Shown here: positions 21,298-30,384 of the stretch, piece after piece | How positions within the stretch are numbered: the stretch's first letter is position 1 | Layout: each line of letters begins with the position of its first letter | Assembly: GCA_033297075.1 (NCBI GenBank) | Contig: MU858310.1 | Span: 1 to 38,960, forward strand | DNA length: 38,960 nucleotides | From: Rhypophila decipiens | Taxonomy: Eukaryota > Ascomycota > Sordariomycetes > Sordariales > Naviculisporaceae | Direction of reading: 5' to 3' | Made by a program: the position numbers and the translations under genes | Notes under the pieces: model-generated | What the model was told of the DNA's origin: nothing | The model's database searches: none | Seen by the model: only the letters and a program-made list of their open reading frames with translations

Positions 21298-21497
21298 TGT
21301 GACGGATGGTCTACGCATTGGCTCATCGGCATGTGGTCCATGCCACCGCCACAGACCCAGTGGCATCCGAGCGATAAAAACCCAACCATGGTCATGGCAC
21401 TTCTTCTTCTTCTTCCTTTCTTCTTTATCTTAGAATCTTAAGTGCTAGCAATACAATGGTTTGGCCTCACCAGCCTACTTGCGTGCGGTTCGTGACA
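21298..21497 (-). repeat. LTR-like element L1, full-length inverted copy
   Basis: 200 bp from TGTGACGGATGG to GGTTCGTGACA, the reverse complement of the L1 element at 29344-29908. TG...CA ends with imperfect inverted termini suggest a solo LTR. The flanks ATCTA and GTAAG do not match, so this copy may have recombined or one side may be rearranged. It contains a CTT microsatellite (about 21401-21420). Confidence 0.82.
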
Positions 21498-21508
21498 GTA
21501 AGCCCACT

Positions 21509-21625
21509 AGCTTTACCCTTTTTCCTCGTTTGCCAGCCGAGCTTCGCTTACTAATATAGGAGTTTGCGGTTGGATGCAATAATGTTCCCAGAGTTTTCAG
21601 ACTCCAGTACTACGATGGATAGCTT
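21509..21625 (+). pseudogene. 2EXR-domain protein fossil
   Basis: Immediately beside the L1 copy the plus strand reads SFTLFPRLPAELRLLI, a stop (TAG 21557-21559), then EFAVGCNNVPRVFRL. This is the 2EXR motif of fungal proteins (F-x-LP-x-ELR-x-x-IW), with the conserved Trp codon TGG changed to TAG. No ATG is found upstream because L1 occupies that position. Confidence 0.65.
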
Positions 21626-21743
21626 GATAAAGTTCTGTCTTACTGGACGCCTTGAAAATAGCCTGCAGGGAGAGTTATAACATGTATAAGAAATATAAAT
21701 ATATAATTTTTATTCCTAGAAAAAACCTTTGTTTTGCCACCGC

Positions 21744-22619
21744 CCCATTATTCCTAGCTTCATATTGCCACGGCGGTTAATATTCTACCGATAGGAAACT
21801 GATGTTTAGCTTTCCGAAAGTTGCTCCTGTATGGTGTGGATGGTGCTTAAAAATATTGGATGGGGAACCTGAGGGGTCGGAATATGCGACCTTTCGGGGG
21901 CTGAAGAATCTAAGCCATGTAAGGGAGACTGTACCGCCTTGTGCAGCAACAGGTGGATCGTATTGATTGGTGTTCTTCTGAAGCGCCTTAAGCGGTCTCA
22001 AGTTCCTTTGGTCAGTGCGTTTTCCGACCTGTCGCCAGGGGTGAGCGCATAAACGGAGGTGCCGTGCTATTTGAAGTGATTTGCTGTGAGATGCCCTGCG
22101 ACCCTCGGCTGAGCGCCAATTATGACCTGCAAGGGCTCCTTGCGAATGTGATATCTTACCCCGCAATTGCCTCCTCGATAATCTTTAGACGGTGGAGACA
22201 ACCTCCATTTCGGTCTTTGTATACACTTTGCAAGACATCAGCGATAAGTTAAGCCACGAACCCCACAATCGACAGTCTGATCGTAGGGCAACACGGCATG
22301 GACCCCTTGCCTTCGCGCGACTTGGATATGGAGGGGCAGCCCGGCACAGCCAACCAGTCCGGAGACGGGAATCGGATTTTCGCCAACTTCGGGGGGTCGC
22401 AGAAGAATATTGAGGGCAGCAGCTATGAGTCTGGCGGGGTTATGAACATTGGTATGATCCCGTCCAAAGAGTCGACTAGGTGAAAGGGTATAGATTACTC
22501 CTTGAGACGTTGAGCGGAACTCTGACCTTGGGAGTAAATAGTCAACAATATCAATCGCGTTTCTGCAGAGGGTTAGTACTCGGTCAGCCTAAGAAGGCTT
22601 CGTATCTGACAGTCCACGG
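21744..22619 (+). repeat. left arm of a 0.9-kb inverted duplication (NLR promoter plus first exon)
   Basis: Inverted match to 37904-38813. It starts at CCCATTATTC..TAGCTTC and ends at CAGTCCAC, just past the predicted exon-2 acceptor. It lacks a 47-bp intron-like block (38364-38410) present in the right arm. The arms look about 90-95 percent identical by eye. Confidence 0.9.
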
Positions 22620-24361
22620 AATCAGCAGCCAGCTCCAAAGGCAGTCGTGTAATCCCCCTCCCCCGTAACGAGGACATAGTCGATCGCACCCACATCTCCG
22701 CCCAGCTCGATGCCCTCTTACCGCCGAAATCCAACTACCAGAGCGCCGCCTCTACGGCCTCGGCGGTTCCGGGTAAGCTATTCGTACTCTCGCGGTAACG
22801 TGCTTGCTTGGACTAATAACTGTGAAGGAAAACCCAGGTAGCGCTTGAATACGCCTACAACCGATGCCGCGATCCCGCATGCTCTGTCTTTTGGGTGCAC
22901 GCCGACAACGAGACGACCTTCGCTCAGGACTACAAGTCGATCGCAAGGAGGCTAGGACTCGCTAATCTCGACGGCGAGAAACCTCTGACGGCTGTACGCG
23001 AGCGGATCGAGAGCGGGCCCCCATGGCTGCTCGTCCTCGACAACGCCGACGACTTGGCACTGTTTGGCGTCGGCCTGCCATCCCACAACACATCATCTGG
23101 CCGGCCAGAGGAATTGATGAGCTTATACAACTACGTCCCCAGTAGTGGTACTGGGACGGTGCTCTGGACAAGCCGCGACGAGCGCATCGTTGGCACTCTG
23201 GTGGGCTCGCGACGCGGGATCCAGGTTGGCCCGATGAGTCCCGGCGAGGCGAAAATACTACTTGGGACGTCAAGAAACGAAGAGGTCGCCAGCAAGGAGG
23301 CCGTCGACGGTGAGAAACTACTCCAAGAGCTGCAGTGGCTTCCCCTTGCCATCTCGCAGGCTGGCGCATACTTACGGAGAACGTCAACGCCGATTACAGA
23401 GTACTTGTCAAAGCTCGCAGAGGGAAAACAACGATGGCAGACGCTCAAGGAGACAGAATTTGATCGCCACCGACGGCCCAATGTTCCCAACAACGTTTTG
23501 GAGACGTGGAACATTTCCATCGAACACATCCGACGGGAAAACAAGATGGCATACAGAATCATGCACATTATTGCCTACGTCAACAACCAGGACATCCCGT
23601 TCGAGATCATGACAGCAGCTGGTCTATTTGGCGACGAGGGCGGGGTGGGAGATTCTAGCCAGAATAAGGATCGGGTGGTAAAAGCCGTTATTCGGCTGAA
23701 GGAGTTTTCGTTCCTTGGATTTCTCAGGGGAGTGGACGACACGCGGAGCTACGAGATGCATAAGCTTGTGCAGGAGGCGACGCGGTATGGACTTGGTGTA
23801 AGGAATCCAGAGAACGAAATACATTTCTCGGGTGCGGCACTCCAGATCATGGCAAAGCTGTTTTCCCGAGCGCAAGCGAGAAACATGGGCAGAGTGCGAG
23901 AGGTACATCGCGCACGCGGTACAGGTGGGTGAGTGGGCAGAGGTTTGCAATCGGAAGGTGGAAGTGTCTGATCTCTTGACTCGGGTTTCACACTATTTAT
24001 ACGACCGTGGTAGATGGAGGGAGATGGAGCCGGTAGATCAGAGGGCGTATGAGCTGCGGCGGGCGGTTCTCGGGGAGAAGCATCCGTATACGATTCGGAG
24101 TATGGCGTCCCTCGCAACGACATACCATCAGCAGGGTCGGTATGCTGAGGCTGAGCCGATATACATCAAGGTGCTGGAGCTGCGGCGTGAGGTTCTCGGG
24201 GAGAAGCATCCGTATACGATTCGGAGTATGGCGGACCTCGTAGCGACATACCATCAGCAGGGTCGGGATGCTGAGGCCGAGCCGATGAAGATCAAAGTGC
24301 TGGAGCTGCGGCGGGAGGTTCTCGGGGAGAAGCATCCGGATACGGTTGAGAGTATGGCGTC
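22298..24361 (+). pseudogene. NLR-A: N-terminal exon, NB-ARC and TPR (broken)
   Basis: ATG 22298 opens a Gly/Asn/Gln-rich N-terminal exon (MDPLPSRDLDMEGQPGTANQ, NFGGSQKNIEGSSYESGG). Exon 2 (22613-22772) carries VIPLPRNEDIVDRTHISAQL and ends in the P-loop. Intron 22773-22827 splits Walker A (GLGGSG/KTQ); exon 2 is 160 nt where the phase needs 161, so a 1-bp deletion separates NYQSAA from YGLGGSG. Exon 3 (22828-23932) has WLLVLDNADD (Walker B), GTVLWTSRDE, LPLAISQAGAYL (GLPL) and YEMHKLVQEATRYGL (MHD-like). A second frameshift near 23862 (TTTTCCC run) moves the reading to the TPR frame, with WAECERYIAHAVQVGEW and 42-residue repeats HPYTIRSMASLATTYHQQGR to about 24355. This layout is that of fungal non-self-recognition NLRs. 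Not translatable as one protein. Confidence 0.82.
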
Positions 24362-25295
24362 GGCAATGCACTGCAGGCGGCTTCATCTGGAGGGCACGAG
24401 GAGATGGTTCAGATGCTGCTGGACAAGGGCGCTGAGGTGAACGCACAAGGCGGAGATTACGGCAATGCACTGCAGGCGGCTTCATCTGGAGGGCACTGGA
24501 AGATCGTTCAGATGCTGCTGGACAAGGGCGCTGAGGTGAACGCACAAGGCGGATATTATGGCAATGCACTGCAGGCGGCTTCATCTGGAGGGCACGGGAA
24601 GATTGTTCAGATGCTGCTGGACAAGGGCGCTGAGGTGAACGCACAAGGCGGATATTATGACAATGCACTGCAGGCGGCTTCATCTGAAGGGCACGAGGAG
24701 GTTGTTCAGATGCTGCTGGACAAGGGCGCTGAGGTGAACGCACAAGGCGGAGTTTATGGCAATGCACTGCAGGCGGCTTCATCTGAAGGGCACAAGAAGG
24801 TTGTTCAGATGCTGCTGGAGAAGGGCGCTGAGGTGAACGCACAAGGCGGACATTATGGCAATGCACTGCAGGCGGCTTCATCTGAAGGGCACGAGAAGGT
24901 TGTTCAGATGCTGCTGGAGAAGGGCGCTGAGGTGAACGCACAAAGCGGAGTTTACGGCAACGCACTGCAGGCGGCTTCATCTAAAGGGCACGAGGAGGTT
25001 GTTCAGATGCTGCTGGATAAGGGCGCTGAGGTGAACGCACAAGGCGGGCATTATGGCAATGCACTGCAGGCGGCTTCATTTAAAGGACACGAGAAGGTTG
25101 TTCAGATGCTGCTGGAGAAGGGCGCTGAGGTGAATGCGCAAGGCGGAGATTACGGCAATGCACTGCAGGAGGCTTCATTTAGAGGACACGAGAAGGTTGT
25201 TCAGATGCTGCTGGAGAAGGGCGTTGAGGTGAATGCACAAGGCGGATAATACGGCAATGCACTGCAGGCGGCTTCATTTAAAGGGCACGAGAAGG
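24362..25295 (+). pseudogene. ankyrin-repeat array (nine units plus a partial tenth)
   Basis: Tandem 99-bp units, each coding 33 residues of the form GNALQAASSGGHEEMVQMLL followed by DKGAEVNAQGG. Units start at 24362 and every 99 bp thereafter with no length change; the tenth starts at 25253. The frame differs from the upstream TPR frame, and a TAA (25247-25249) in unit 9 closes the array. The left joint lies at about 24360, where a TPR unit ends mid-repeat; the right joint (about 25295) leads straight into an NB-ARC. Ankyrin arrays of this homogeneity form the ligand-sensing C-terminus of fungal STAND proteins, so the array was probably transplanted from another NLR by recombination. Confidence 0.88.
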
Positions 25296-26920
25296 GGTGT
25301 TCTGGGTGCACGCCGGCACACAGGCACGCGTTGAGGAGGGCTTCAGGACGATTGCTGACGCGGTCAAGCTGCCTGGCCGGAACCAACACAAAGCCGACAT
25401 CCCACAACTTATACATGGCTGGCTGTCCAACGAACGAAACGCCAGATGGGTATTGATCCTCGACAGCGCCGACGACCGCGACGTATTCTACAACCAGGCG
25501 AGCGGTGTTGATCCGAGGAACGGCGGTGCAGACAACGAGCGGCCATTTGCAGCATACCTACTACAGTGTCGAAACGGATCGATCGCCGTGACAACGCGCA
25601 ATAAGGACTTGGCTTTCAGGCTCACTGGACGCCGCCAGAATATAATCGAAATTGGACCGATGGCGCAGACGGATGTCCTTTACACTCCTAGAGAAGAAGT
25701 TGGGACCGCTTCCGGACATGGATGTAGCGACCGACCTCGTACAAGCGCTCGACCTGGTTCCGCTAGCCATCAGCCAGGCTGCCGCGTACATCCAGGCAAG
25801 GGCACCATGGAGCTCGCCTGAGAAATATCTGTCCGAGTTCCGTAAGAGTGAGCGCAGGAGGAGCAAGTTGTTGCAATACGATGCCGGCGATCTGCGGCGG
25901 GATGGAGGTGCATCGAACGCGATTCTCACTACATGGCAGATATCATTTGAGCACATCCGGACCAAGGGGCCCTCAGCGGCGGACCTCTTGTCGCTTATGA
26001 GCTTTTTTGACCGCCAAGGTATCCCGGAGTGTGTTCTCGAGCCTTCCAAAACCACCAACATGGCTCGAGATAGAGGTCTGAACAAGGCGGTAGACGAGGA
26101 ATCCAACGACGGTGATACCACTGCAGATCGTGAGGATGATAGTACAGGTTCAGACGACAATTTAGACGATAATTTAGACGGCGATATAGACGGTAGATTT
26201 GAAGACGATATGGCAATGCTAAGGGATTACTGCCTTATTGCTGTAGCCGAGACAGGGGACGAGTTTGAGATACACGGGCTTGTGCAATTATCGACAAGGA
26301 AGTGGCTCGAAGTATTTGAGCGGCAGGAGATATTCCAAGATCAGTTCATCGAGCGAATAGCAGCCTCATTCCCCATAGGAGAGTATGAAAACTGGGTGAC
26401 GTGTCGAATTCTTTTTGCATACGTTCAAGTGGTACTTAGTTATCAACCCAGTGCAGAGACGGCTCAAACTTTGGCAGCCTTTCTGCATAACGGAGGATAG
26501 TACACATGGTCGCAAGGGAGGTACGATATTGCCGAGAAGATGCTAAGCAAAGCAAGGAAGGCTCGCGAGAAGGAGCTAGGAAGAGAGGATATGGCGACTC
26601 TGGAGACTATATCACTGTTTGCTTTGGTCCAAAAGGACCAGGGCCGATGGAAGGAGGCCGAGTCGCTGTTTGTGCAGGTGGTGGAGACGAGTTCGAGGGT
26701 GCTGGGAGAGGAGCATCCCTCGACGCTGACCAGCATGGGCAACCTGGCGTCGACGTTTGGGAACCAGGGCCGGTGGAAGGAGGCCGAGTCGCTGGAGGTA
26801 CAGGTGATGGAGACGAGAAAGAGGGTGCTGGGAGAGGAGCATCCCTCGACGCTGACCAGCATGGCCAACCTGGCGTCGACGTTTGGGAACCAGGGCCGGT
26901 GGAAGGAGGCCGAGTCGCTG
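25296..26920 (+). pseudogene. NLR-B': NB-ARC lacking P-loop, plus TPR (broken)
   Basis: Paralogue of the right-hand NLR. It starts inside NB-ARC at VFWVHAGTQARVEEGF, so the Walker A exon is absent, replaced by the ankyrin array. Walker B region RWVLILDSADD is present. A +1 insertion (CCTTTACA, about 25679) shifts the frame; it continues with TLLEKKLGPL, LVPLAISQAAAYIQ, TTWQISFEHI and FEIHGLVQLSTRKW. Between them is an Asp-rich linker (DDNLDDNLDGDIDG). A TAG at 26498-26500 replaces a Trp found in the right gene (NGG*YTW versus NGGWYAW). TPR units GRWKEAESLFVQVVETSSRV follow and are cut at 26920 against a Myb fragment in the opposite orientation. Confidence 0.85.
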
Positions 26921-27213
26921 TACTCGTCGTTATTATCATCAGATGTTTGCGGTCCCGGAGACTCGTCTCGTTCTTGGTGTGCCTTTTTCCTGCTTCGGGT
27001 GCGAGTGGAAGTTCTCTGCTGGCTGGCGCTAGGACGAAGCACAGTAGAGTATCGTAGTTTTAGTCCTCTTTCTGAGCGCGCGGGGAATTCCTCGGCAATC
27101 TCGCTCCACGAGAACCCTTCTTCCTCTCTAAGACGAACAAGTTTTTGGTCCTCTTCTGGGGTATACCGCGCTCGAAGAGATGAGTCTCGCCGATCTCGGA
27201 TAAAACAATCCAT
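26921..27213 (-). pseudogene. Myb/SANT-like DNA-binding protein fragment
   Basis: Minus frame from an in-frame ATG (27213): MDCFIRDRRDSSLRARYTPE, then EDQKLVRLREEEGFSWSEIA and FPARSERGLKLRYSTVLRP, a fungal Myb-like domain with spaced aromatic residues, followed by a basic linker (TRTRSRKKAHQERDE). Such single-Myb proteins occur in multiple copies in filamentous fungi, often near transposons. The frame runs through the joint into antisense TPR sequence, so the C-terminus is lost. Confidence 0.6.
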
Positions 27214-27385
27214 TGATTCGCATCTTCGAAGAGTACTTTGTGTGCAGAGTCGTACTTTCTCCGCACATGAGGTAAGGGACCGCTGCTGGTCGAGGAGCAC
27301 GTAGATGAGGCTGCGTAGGATGGCGGTGGCGTCGTTGATCCTCGTCGGTTGCCTGGCAGAATAGGAAAGATAACAGGGTAGGTCC

Positions 27386-27513
27386 TGTCACGAACCGCAC
27401 GCAAGTAAGCTGGTGAGGCCAAACTATTGTATTGCTAGGACTCAAGATTCTAAGATAGGGAAGAAAGGAAGAAGAAGAAGAAGAAGTGTCATGACGATGA
27501 TTAGGTTTTTTGA
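27386..27513 (+). repeat. LTR-like element L1, 5' fragment
   Basis: Begins TGTCACGAACCGCACGCAAG and tracks the 29344 copy through the GAAGAAG microsatellite to GATTAGGTTTTTT, then diverges. The 3' third is missing. It flanks the Myb fragment. Confidence 0.85.
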
Positions 27514-27524
27514 TTGAGGCAGGC

Positions 27525-27605
27525 GGTGAGTGGGGTTGGAAGTGGGAAGTGAGGATAAGTCTGGCAGGCGGTGACGATCAATAGGGTAGGCGGTGAGAAG
27601 ATAAA
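27525..27605 (+). repeat. dispersed repeat R4, direct copy
   Basis: Partner of 20665-20745 in opposite orientation; both lie next to NLR or L1 material. GGCAGGCGGTGA-like words occur three times. Confidence 0.65.
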
Positions 27606-28575
27606 GGACGAAAGGATTTTCTCTATTATCAAGTTACCATTCTTTAATCTTTATTGCTTCCGTGGCTTCCCAGGGACCGGTACGACGGTTCAACTCGTAA
27701 TCAGGATTGCCACAGATGTCAACACCGTGCAGCTTGCTAGTGCTTCGCCGGGGCACTTAGAAGCCAATAACGGTCTCTTGGCGATATCTGGTGAAGCAGT
27801 CAGCCGCCCAAGGGCAATCTGCGGGGCGTGCTCAACCAGTATTCTCACGGAACCACTGGTAGATATCCTGCAGGGTCATGGCATACACGCCCGGTAGATG
27901 AGTTGTGCGTATCGCTCTTGAGTGCTGGCGGCGATTTGATGCGGCTGTTCCCTCATAGCGGCGGACAGGTTGACCGAAGGGACGTAGTCGTCAGGACCAC
28001 CTCCCTCGTGAATATATTTTCCAATACAATGGTACTCAGGCCTCTCCCGCTTATTCTCAATAAATCTTCACATATCGGACTGGTAACTTGCAGCGCGGAT
28101 AGGCGAAAATGGTTGCTTGAAATTGTCCATTGATTCAGCAGTTGTTCTAGAGCGGGATTTTCCGGCCGACAACACTTCCATTTCTTGTAATAGACATTCG
28201 TTCAGATATAATTTCGACGCTTAATACCTGCAAATGCTTGATAAAACTTATTGGTGGTCTTTTATTTATATATATTTGTAAAGAGCTGGTATCCTCTTCC
28301 TAGTTATCCAATTCTACCGGCGTTGATCGGGGGTCGGGAAGTATAGTCTGCTAAGGTCGGTATACTACCCCGGGGTCTGTTCTGAATTGGTCCTATTGAC
28401 AAGATCTTACTCTATAAACTGCTCCTTGTTCCCACTCCCCTTCTCCATCCGTCATTTTTTTATTAGCAACGGCTCTTCCTCGTCTCTTGCACGCTGAACC
28501 TATAAGGATGACTTCGGTAAAACTTTGCCTCTAATAAACTCGTATTATAACTCATACTCTAAGCATAATAACCCA
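27606..28575. other. no supported gene
   Basis: Open frames at 27571-27897 and 27828-28133 (plus) have no recognisable domain. The remainder is AT-rich. Confidence 0.35.
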
Positions 28576-28580
28576 AACTC

Positions 28581-28832
28581 TTGAATATAGAATCCGTCCG
28601 AATCATTGGCGAGGGCACTAGCATTTGCTTCGGCAATTCTTTGGAGTTATTCGCTGTAGGTTTTCGGTGTGTGGTTAAACGCCTGGGACCTGTTGCAAAT
28701 TCGATAGGAAAGATTGTATTGGACGCAAACGGGCGGTATTTGTACGACAAAGGGTTGATTATGGAGGAAATTCCTAGCCTAGTCGAGATCTCACTTCCGA
28801 ATCGAAGGAATATTTTTGACCTCGAAGAGTAA
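28581..28832 (+). CDS. unidentified conserved-looking ORF
   Basis: An 84-codon frame with balanced composition: ESVRIIGEGTSICFGNSLEL, GFRCVVKRLGPVANSIGK, IVLDANGRYLYDKGLIMEE and ISLPNRRNIFDLEE, ending TAA. The opening loosely resembles a kinase glycine loop (IIGEGTS), but no further kinase motif follows. The frame has no ATG at its left end, so it is probably a terminal exon or fragment. Function unknown. Confidence 0.3.
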   Translation: MNIESVRIIGEGTSICFGNSLELFAVGFRCVVKRLGPVANSIGKIVLDANGRYLYDKGLIMEEIPSLVEISLPNRRNIFDLEE

Positions 28833-29343
28833 TAGGATATGCGAATTTATACATTTGTGGGTCTCATCATTCCCCTTTAAGCATAATAAACTATGTCAGT
28901 TACAATAAAATTCAGGTTCAGCTTCCGCCTTTAGCTGTTTCAGGCACGACGATTCGACCCTGTTTGCTTATATCGTGACCAGCGGCCCGTAGCTCCTTTC
29001 TCACTGTTAGTACCGGGCATAATGTCCAAGATGGTGTCTCCCGGGGCCTCTGTTGCAGACAAGAACCAACAAGCCGCGATGTTAGCCAATGAGGTGGGAC
29101 GAATTGCCTCCGAAATGGCTCCCTGGACACTTCATGTACCTTGTCTCGCTGCACAACCAACAAGGGTCTTGACGCCGGGTGTCTATGCTGGTCCCGGCAA
29201 CTTGAAGTCGACCTGTAAGACCAAGCCCTTTTGGGGTTGGGCGAAGGTATTGAGATGAATCAGACTTTAATCGATATTTTCAGTCTACTGTTGTTGGATT
29301 AGAACTAATTCATCTATATGTGTAATAATAGTTCAACAACGCC
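28833..29343. other. no supported gene
   Basis: Frames at 29022-29258 (plus) and 29163-28918 (minus) overlap and resemble nothing known. Confidence 0.35.
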
Positions 29344-29539
29344 TGTCACGAACCGCACGCAAGTAGGCGGGTGAGGCCAAACTATTGTATTCCTAGGACT
29401 TAAGATTCTAAGATAAGAAAGAAAGGAAGAAGAAGAACAAGAAGTGCCATGACCATGATTAGGTTTTTATCCCTCGGATGCCAGTAGGTCTGTGCCGGTG
29501 GCATGGACCACTTGCCGATGAGCTAATCGGTAGACCATC

Positions 29540-29896
29540 TGTAACACCCAGAACCCAGAGGCCGGTGCACTAAGGTGCAGTGCGGCTGGTCGAAGCTGAA
29601 TAAAGCTGAACGGAGCTGAATAAAGCTGAACGGAGCTGAATAAAGCTGAACGGAGCTGAATAAAGCTGAACGGAGCTGACCGGAGCTGAACCGGGCTGAA
29701 CTGGCTTGGCAAGTTTAGTTCCTCGGGGACTCCTTTTTGTATTTCGAGCGCACAAGTATAATACAGACTCTCTGGCGCAGCCAGAGAGTTAGGAGGACAG
29801 GCTTCAATTACATTGGTGAGCGGACACCTAACTCCGCAAACACAACACTTTGTTCATCTGTGACCCTTGCCAAACGATAGCGCACTCTGCGTTACA
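29540..29896 (+). mobile_element. solo LTR L2 (younger, nested in L1)
   Basis: 357 bp from TGTAACACCCAGAACC to CACTCTGCGTTACA with 6-bp inverted ends (TGTAAC/GTTACA). It is flanked by a perfect 5-bp duplication CCATC (29535-29539 and 29897-29901) of L1 sequence. Inside are a minisatellite (29592-29703) and a perfect hairpin at 29767-29789 (arms ACTCTCTGGC and GCCAGAGAGT, 3-nt loop), placed like an R-region stem or terminator. Confidence 0.92.
29592..29703 (+). repeat. minisatellite, 20-bp unit
   Basis: About four tandem copies of GAGCTGAATAAAGCTGAACG, itself built of AGCTGAA(Y) half-units, degenerating at the right end to GAGCTGACCG/GAGCTGAACCGGGCTGAACTGG. Lies within L2. Confidence 0.92.
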
Positions 29897-29976
29897 CCAT
29901 CCGTCACAACGCCGAAGTTAGCATATTGGCAGCCAGTCGTCGCAGCATTGAGACTCCTTTCTCTTCTAGTCAAATA

Positions 29977-30191
29977 CCACCACGTTGTGAGAGTGGTGCT
30001 TAGCTACGATGCCTCTTGCCTAGCTAGTTTCCTTCGCCTTTTCTTCCTCTTCTGGGTTGGCGATTGGACTATCGCTATTTCGATCTGCGAAAATGCAAAT
30101 CTATATTTACAGTTGTTCAGTGTTAAATGGATACTCCTGTCCTTGATCGAACAAGTTTTCTAGCTTCGTGCCCCACTCCCCAAGACTGCCC
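29977..30191 (+). repeat. 215-bp dispersed repeat R3, copy B
   Basis: Partner of 10501-10715 at about 97 percent identity. Both copies start at CCACCACGTTGTGAGAG and end at AAGACTGCCC. Confidence 0.85.
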
Positions 30192-30384
30192 TTGAACTCG
30201 TTGAATCTACTGCCCCGTTAGAAACGTGTCTGGACATGCCAAGAAGCAACTTACGACTGCTGAATGGAATCGTTGCCTAGAAGGAATAAATGAATTGAGA
30301 AACGGTAAACAATGAGGAAATTTGCAGCGAAATGCCCCTCTCTTTTTTTTTTTTTTTGTAAACTTTATGTACGGATACCGTACT

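Larger units (their letters stand above)
29344..29908 (+). mobile_element. solo LTR L1 (older), split by a younger LTR
   Basis: TGTCACGAACC... runs from 29344 to 29539, is interrupted by a younger solo LTR, and resumes as CGTCACA at 29902-29908. Total element length is 203 bp without the insert, close to the 200-bp inverted copy. It is flanked by a perfect 5-bp target duplication, ACGCC (29339-29343 and 29909-29913). TG...CA ends and a 5-bp duplication indicate LTR-retrotransposon integration followed by LTR-LTR recombination. No autonomous parent is seen in the window. Confidence 0.9.

Noticed and set aside
21777..22166. 129-codon minus frame in the left inverted arm
   Set aside because: The matching frame is not kept open in the right arm, so coding is not supported.
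23997..24980. Long minus-strand frame rich in PPAVHCHN-type repeats
   Set aside because: It is the antisense of the TPR and ankyrin units; the periodicity comes from the plus-strand repeat.
26464..26920. C-terminal part of a 278-codon minus frame behind the Myb domain
   Set aside because: It is read-through into antisense TPR sequence, not a true extension of the Myb protein.
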